Below are positions 7,496 to 9,742 of a DNA stretch of 9,742 bases, piece after piece. Source of the stretch: Clostridia bacterium (lineage in GTDB: Bacteria; Bacillota_A; Clostridia; Oscillospirales; CAG-272); NCBI GenBank assembly GCA_017454075.1, contig JAFTDQ010000089.1:1-9742 (forward strand), written 5' to 3'. Made by a program: the position numbers and the translations under genes. The notes under the pieces are model-generated. The model saw only the letters and a program-made list of their open reading frames with translations, did not search any database and was not told the origin of the DNA. The stretch's first letter is position 1, and each line of letters starts with the position of its first letter.

Positions 7496-8215
7496 ATGGC
7501 ACACTACCCCACCCCACACATCAACGCGACGCCGAAGGACATAGCGAAAACCGTTCTCATGCCGGGCGATCCGCTTCGTTCCAAATTCGTCGCCGAGAAT
7601 TTCCTTGAGTCCCCCGTTCTTTTCAACAACGTCAGAGGCGTTCAGGGATACACGGGAACCTACAAGGGAAAGAAAGTTTCCGTAATGGCGAGCGGAATGG
7701 GAATGCCGTCGATCGGGATTTACAGCTACGAGCTTTTCAATTTCTTCGGCGTGGAGAACATAATCCGGATCGGCTCCTGCGGCGCCATGAGATCGGAGAT
7801 CCGTCTCCGCGACATAATCCTCGCGATGGGAGCGAGCACAGACTCGGATTTTGCCCATCAGTATCTCCTCCCGGGAGCGTTCGCTCCGATCGCTTCCTTC
7901 ACGCTTCTCAGGACGGCGTACGAAGAAGCCGAAAAGAAAAAGATCAGATATACGGTCGGCAACGTGCTTTCGTCGGACATATTCTATAACAACGACACGC
8001 ACGCTTCGCAGAAATGGGCGAGCATGGGAATCTGCTGCGTTGAGATGGAGACGGCGGCGCTTTACATGACGGCCGCCCAGGCGGGCAAAAACGCGCTCGG
8101 AATGTTCACGGTATCCGACAACCTCATAACGAAGGAGGAGCTTTCCGCCGAAGAGCGTCAGGTCTCCTTCACTCAGATGATGGAGCTCGCACTTGACACG
8201 GCAGTCCTGCTTTGA
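7496..8215 (+). CDS. deoD: Purine-nucleoside phosphorylase, DeoD type
   Basis: A 239-residue enzyme of the hexameric, bacterial low-molecular-weight class. It splits purine (deoxy)nucleosides with phosphate to free base and (deoxy)ribose 1-phosphate for salvage. It aligns by eye with Escherichia coli DeoD along its whole length: PTPHINA near the start, MPGDPLR (22-28), NNVRG, FTVSDN, RIGSCGA (91-97), VEMETAALY (182-190), the catalytic Ser-Asp pair in TVSDN (207-208), and the supporting arginine in EERQVSF (221). The ATG at 7496 has AAGGAG about 7 bases upstream, overlapping the end of hisS. The last 23 bp overlap ogg in another frame. It lies in the hisS-deoD-ogg operon, and no regulatory element is visible in the 10-bp gap. 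Confidence 0.95.
   Translation: MAHYPTPHINATPKDIAKTVLMPGDPLRSKFVAENFLESPVLFNNVRGVQGYTGTYKGKKVSVMASGMGMPSIGIYSYELFNFFGVENIIRIGSCGAMRSEIRLRDIILAMGASTDSDFAHQYLLPGAFAPIASFTLLRTAYEEAEKKKIRYTVGNVLSSDIFYNNDTHASQKWASMGICCVEMETAALYMTAAQAGKNALGMFTVSDNLITKEELSAEERQVSFTQMMELALDTAVLL
8182..8185 (+). promoter_or_regulatory. Shine-Dalgarno GGAG deciding the TTG start of ogg
   Basis: GGAG lies 7 bases upstream of TTG 8193, inside the coding sequence of deoD. There is no ATG or GTG in frame near this point that would preserve the N-terminal CFEF motif, so the site supports initiation at TTG. Confidence 0.6.
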
Positions 8216-9008
8216 GTTTCCGCGCCCCGGCGGGTACGACGTCAACAAGGTTTTCGACTGCGGACAGTGTTTCAGGTTTGAAAGGGTCGCTGAGAACGTT
8301 TTCGAGGGCGTTGCGCTCGGCGCTCCGCTGAGAGTCCGGCAGACCGACAATACGATAATTGCCGAAGGGTTTTCATCGCGCGGGACGGCGGTCTCCTACC
8401 TCGGGCTGGATTTTGATTACGGACCGGTAAAAAAGGAGCTTGTCTCCCGGTTTCCGGACTGCCCCGCAATGGAAGAAGCGATCAGGATCTCGGACGGTGT
8501 TGCGATACTGAGGCAGGAACCCTGGGAAGCGCTCATATCGTTCATCATTTCCCAGAACAACAATATCCCTCGCATAAAAGGGCTGATAAACCGGCTCTGC
8601 GAAAGATGCGGAGAGCCCGTCGGGGAGGGATTGTACGCCTTTCCCACTCCGCGGCGGCTCGCCGGAATAAGCGAAGCAGAGCTTTCGGAAATGAAGTTCG
8701 GCTATCGGGCGGGCTATATTGCTCGCGTATCGCGCGACGTGAGCGAGGGTTCCGTCGATCTCGAAAAGGCTAAGGCCCTCCCGACCGGGGAACTTGTAAA
8801 GTTTCTGACCGGGCTTCACGGAGTCGGGCCGAAGGTCGCCTCCTGTATAGCGCTTTTCGGGTATTTCCGTCTCGACGCCTTTCCCGTCGACGTCTGGATA
8901 AAACGGGCGCTCGCCGAGTTTTTCCCGGGTCATTGCATAAGCGACTTCGGAGAATACGGCGGGATCGCGCAGCAGTATCTCTTTTATATGCAGACACACA
9001 GGAACTGA
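8193..9008 (+). CDS. ogg: 8-oxoguanine DNA glycosylase/AP lyase, OGG1 family
   Basis: A 271-residue base-excision repair enzyme that removes 8-oxoguanine from DNA and can cut the abasic site. The N-terminal domain shows CFEFPRPG and FDCGQCFRF. The central part has LRQEPWEALISFIISQNNN, matching the damaged-base pocket of OGG1 (ILRQ-x-P plus the NNN turn), then GYRAGYI. The helix-hairpin-helix is LTGLHGVGPKVAS (205-217), with the catalytic lysine at 214. PVDVWIKRAL supplies the catalytic aspartate at 233. The length is near that of the bacterial OGG1 type known from Clostridium acetobutylicum. The start is TTG 8193, with GGAG 7 bases upstream; it overlaps deoD by 23 bp, so initiation probably depends on ribosomes finishing deoD. 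The gene ends the operon, just before a strong terminator. Confidence 0.92.
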   Translation: MTRQSCFEFPRPGGYDVNKVFDCGQCFRFERVAENVFEGVALGAPLRVRQTDNTIIAEGFSSRGTAVSYLGLDFDYGPVKKELVSRFPDCPAMEEAIRISDGVAILRQEPWEALISFIISQNNNIPRIKGLINRLCERCGEPVGEGLYAFPTPRRLAGISEAELSEMKFGYRAGYIARVSRDVSEGSVDLEKAKALPTGELVKFLTGLHGVGPKVASCIALFGYFRLDAFPVDVWIKRALAEFFPGHCISDFGEYGGIAQQYLFYMQTHRN

Positions 9009-9012
9009 AATC

Positions 9013-9046
9013 GCCGGGGCCGCGAAAGTGCGGCCCCGGCTTTTTT
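9013..9046 (+). terminator. Rho-independent terminator after ogg
   Basis: A perfect 11-bp GC-rich stem, GCCGGGGCCGC (9013-9023) with GCGGCCCCGGC (9030-9040), has a 6-base GAAAGT loop and is followed by six T residues (9041-9046). It begins 4 bases after the ogg stop and ends the hisS-deoD-ogg transcript. In the leftward direction only GATTTC follows, so it would stop the converging gene poorly. Confidence 0.95.
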
Positions 9047-9086
9047 CGTGTTATTACACAGTGATATCAGATCCGGCAAACAGCGT

Positions 9087-9626
9087 TCAGCCGTTCCGGG
9101 CAGCTTCGGATTCTTTTTCTTTGCCTTTTTTCTTTCCCGAGGAAATAATGATAACCGTCAGTACAATGACTGCCAGAGCTATGCAGACGATAATGATTAT
9201 CCACCACGGGAAACGGCTTTCGCTTTCGTTTTTACTTTCGTTTTTACCTTCGTCTTTGCTTTCCGCGGGCGGTCCGCTTGTCACGGACTCAGCTTCGGTC
9301 TTCCGGAATCCGCAGACTTCGCATACTCCGTTTTCGCCGAATGAGTGTTCTTTGCGATTGAGTTCGGCGCCGCAGGCGCAGGCGATCCAGTGCTCGGTTT
9401 CATCGTGAGCGTAATCCCCGCCTACGTGACGGGTCGTTGATTTCGGAATTACGAGTTCATCCACCGTAACTTCCTTTATTCCGGCGCTGCTCAGGTATAT
9501 CCTTCCGTCCTTGTCGGTATAATGCTCTTTTTTGCCTTCATGCATGCAGTCCGGAAGTACCGTTTCGTGCTTCGTAAGCCCGCCGACGCTGATCTTTACG
9601 GCGGACCCTTTTTTGTATCCGCACAC
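9087..9626 (-). CDS. C-terminal part of a membrane-anchored surface protein with Cys repeats (probably N-terminally truncated)
   Basis: Read from GTG 9626, the frame gives 179 residues. The order is CGYKKG; a segment with the spacing of a known Clostridia surface-protein repeat (LTKHETVLPDCMHEGKKEHY to DELVIPKS, about 17-63); then HWIACACGAELN and GVCEVCGF (79-107), a CxCG...CxxCG pair; then an acidic/Lys linker (110-138). One membrane helix (about 141-162, WWIIIIVCIALAVIVLTVIII) and a Lys-rich tail follow. This is the layout of an exported protein anchored at its C-terminus with a cytoplasmic basic tail. However, no signal peptide exists, and the frame continues upstream as YELSGRCTVCGY before a TGA at 9651-9653. 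The Cys motif therefore extends past the GTG and is cut off. The call is a truncated remnant, an unusual start, or a frameshift. The function is unknown, perhaps adhesion or carbohydrate binding. Confidence 0.6.
   Translation of the reverse strand: MCGYKKGSAVKISVGGLTKHETVLPDCMHEGKKEHYTDKDGRIYLSSAGIKEVTVDELVIPKSTTRHVGGDYAHDETEHWIACACGAELNRKEHSFGENGVCEVCGFRKTEAESVTSGPPAESKDEGKNESKNESESRFPWWIIIIVCIALAVIVLTVIIISSGKKKGKEKESEAARNG
9224..9259. repeat. 12-bp tandem repeat encoding K-N-E-S units
   Basis: TTTCGTTTTTAC occurs twice in tandem (9224-9235, 9236-9247), followed by the diverged CTTCGTCTTTGC (9248-9259). On the minus strand each unit encodes Lys-Asn/Asp-Glu-Ser/Gly. Together they form the charged linker just before the membrane segment of the surface protein. 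Length change here would keep the frame. Confidence 0.7.
9578..9614 (-). other. Slippery heptamer A AAA AAG plus stem-loop (possible -1 frameshift site)
   Basis: On the minus strand AAAAAAG (9614-9608) lies in the exact xxA AAA AAG register of a short frame starting at ATG 9649, which has GAGG (9659-9662) 9 bases upstream. A stem of GTCCGCCG (9606-9599) with CGGCGGGC (9585-9578), one U-G pair, starts 1-3 bases after the heptamer and contains the stop of the ATG frame. A -1 shift would enter the frame of the 179-residue surface protein. The short spacer and the Cys motif already present upstream in the -1 frame argue for decay rather than recoding. Confidence 0.3.
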
Positions 9627-9742
9627 CGTACATCTTCCCGACAGTTCATATCAATTATCCTCACACAAGTGATTATTTGAAAGTCAAAGCAGCCTGAATT
9701 GTATGTAAAAACAATGTGAGCCGGGAACTCCAAACGGAGAAC
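9627..9742. other. Right-edge region without a clear gene; group II intron domain V-like end
   Basis: No convincing coding frame or consensus promoter is visible. The plus strand ends with GTGAGCCGGGAACTCC (9716-9731), then an AAAC loop and GGAGAAC, with CTCC/GGAG pairing. GAGCCGG followed by a short hairpin resembles the 5' strand of a group II intron domain V, whose 3' strand would lie beyond the window. The boundary with surface-protein sequence falls near 9650. Confidence 0.25.

Noticed and set aside
7448..8350. 300-codon minus-strand open frame opposite deoD and the start of ogg
   Set aside because: It crosses the junction of two well-supported genes and shows no domain; it arises from codon bias.
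8373..8999. 208-codon minus-strand open frame opposite ogg
   Set aside because: It is antisense to a complete OGG1-family gene with catalytic Lys and Asp in place.
9224..9259. CRISPR-like repeat
   Set aside because: The units are 12 bp, directly adjacent, in frame and encode a charged linker; there are no spacers.
9651..9653. TGA recoded as an amino acid (alternative code) restoring the surface-protein frame
   Set aside because: hprK, deoD and ogg all end at TGA in normal positions, so TGA is a stop in this organism.

Overview
The window reads as a chromosomal segment of a low-copy, moderately GC-rich Clostridia-type Firmicute. The grounds are an HPr kinase/phosphorylase tail (catabolite control typical of Firmicutes), AGGAG-type ribosome binding sites, strong consensus sigma-A promoters, standard use of TGA as stop, and gut-Clostridia style surface-protein repeats. 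This placement is inferred from the reading alone. Almost every base is coding, and most of the long antisense open frames are shadows of real genes.

Left block (1-6009). The last 43 codons of hprK run rightward and stop at 132. One base later the stop of a leftward operon begins. In transcription order (right to left) that operon encodes a metal-dependent amidohydrolase, an FkbM-family methyltransferase with an extra N-terminal Rossmann-like region, an Lhr-like DEAD/DEAH helicase, a tetratricopeptide protein with two CxxC pairs, and a DUF4037 nucleotidyltransferase-like protein. Adjacent genes are 1-2 bp apart or overlap by 14 and 44 bp, so the five are very probably one translationally coupled transcript. 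The intrinsic terminator of hprK lies inside the 3' end of the converging DUF4037 gene.

Centre (6010-6138). A short divergent control region holds two well-formed promoters back to back, with an inverted repeat between and overlapping their -35 boxes. The leftward one drives the five-gene operon; the rightward one is a perfect TTGACA-N17-TATAAT and drives hisS.

Right block (6139-9046). Histidyl-tRNA synthetase, DeoD-type purine nucleoside phosphorylase and an OGG1-family 8-oxoguanine DNA glycosylase form a rightward operon. ogg starts at a TTG inside the end of deoD. A strong intrinsic terminator closes the operon at 9013-9046.

Right edge (9087-9742). A leftward frame encodes the C-terminal part of a cell-surface protein (Cys repeat, charged linker, membrane anchor, basic tail). 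Its N-terminal part appears to be missing: the recognisable repeat is cut by a TGA near 9651. The only well-placed ATG with a Shine-Dalgarno sequence is in another frame, separated from the real one by a canonical A AAA AAG slippery heptamer and a GC-rich stem-loop. The last 27 bases resemble the beginning of a group II intron domain V. The most interesting unexplained items are the helicase-TPR-DUF4037 module and this broken right-edge locus.
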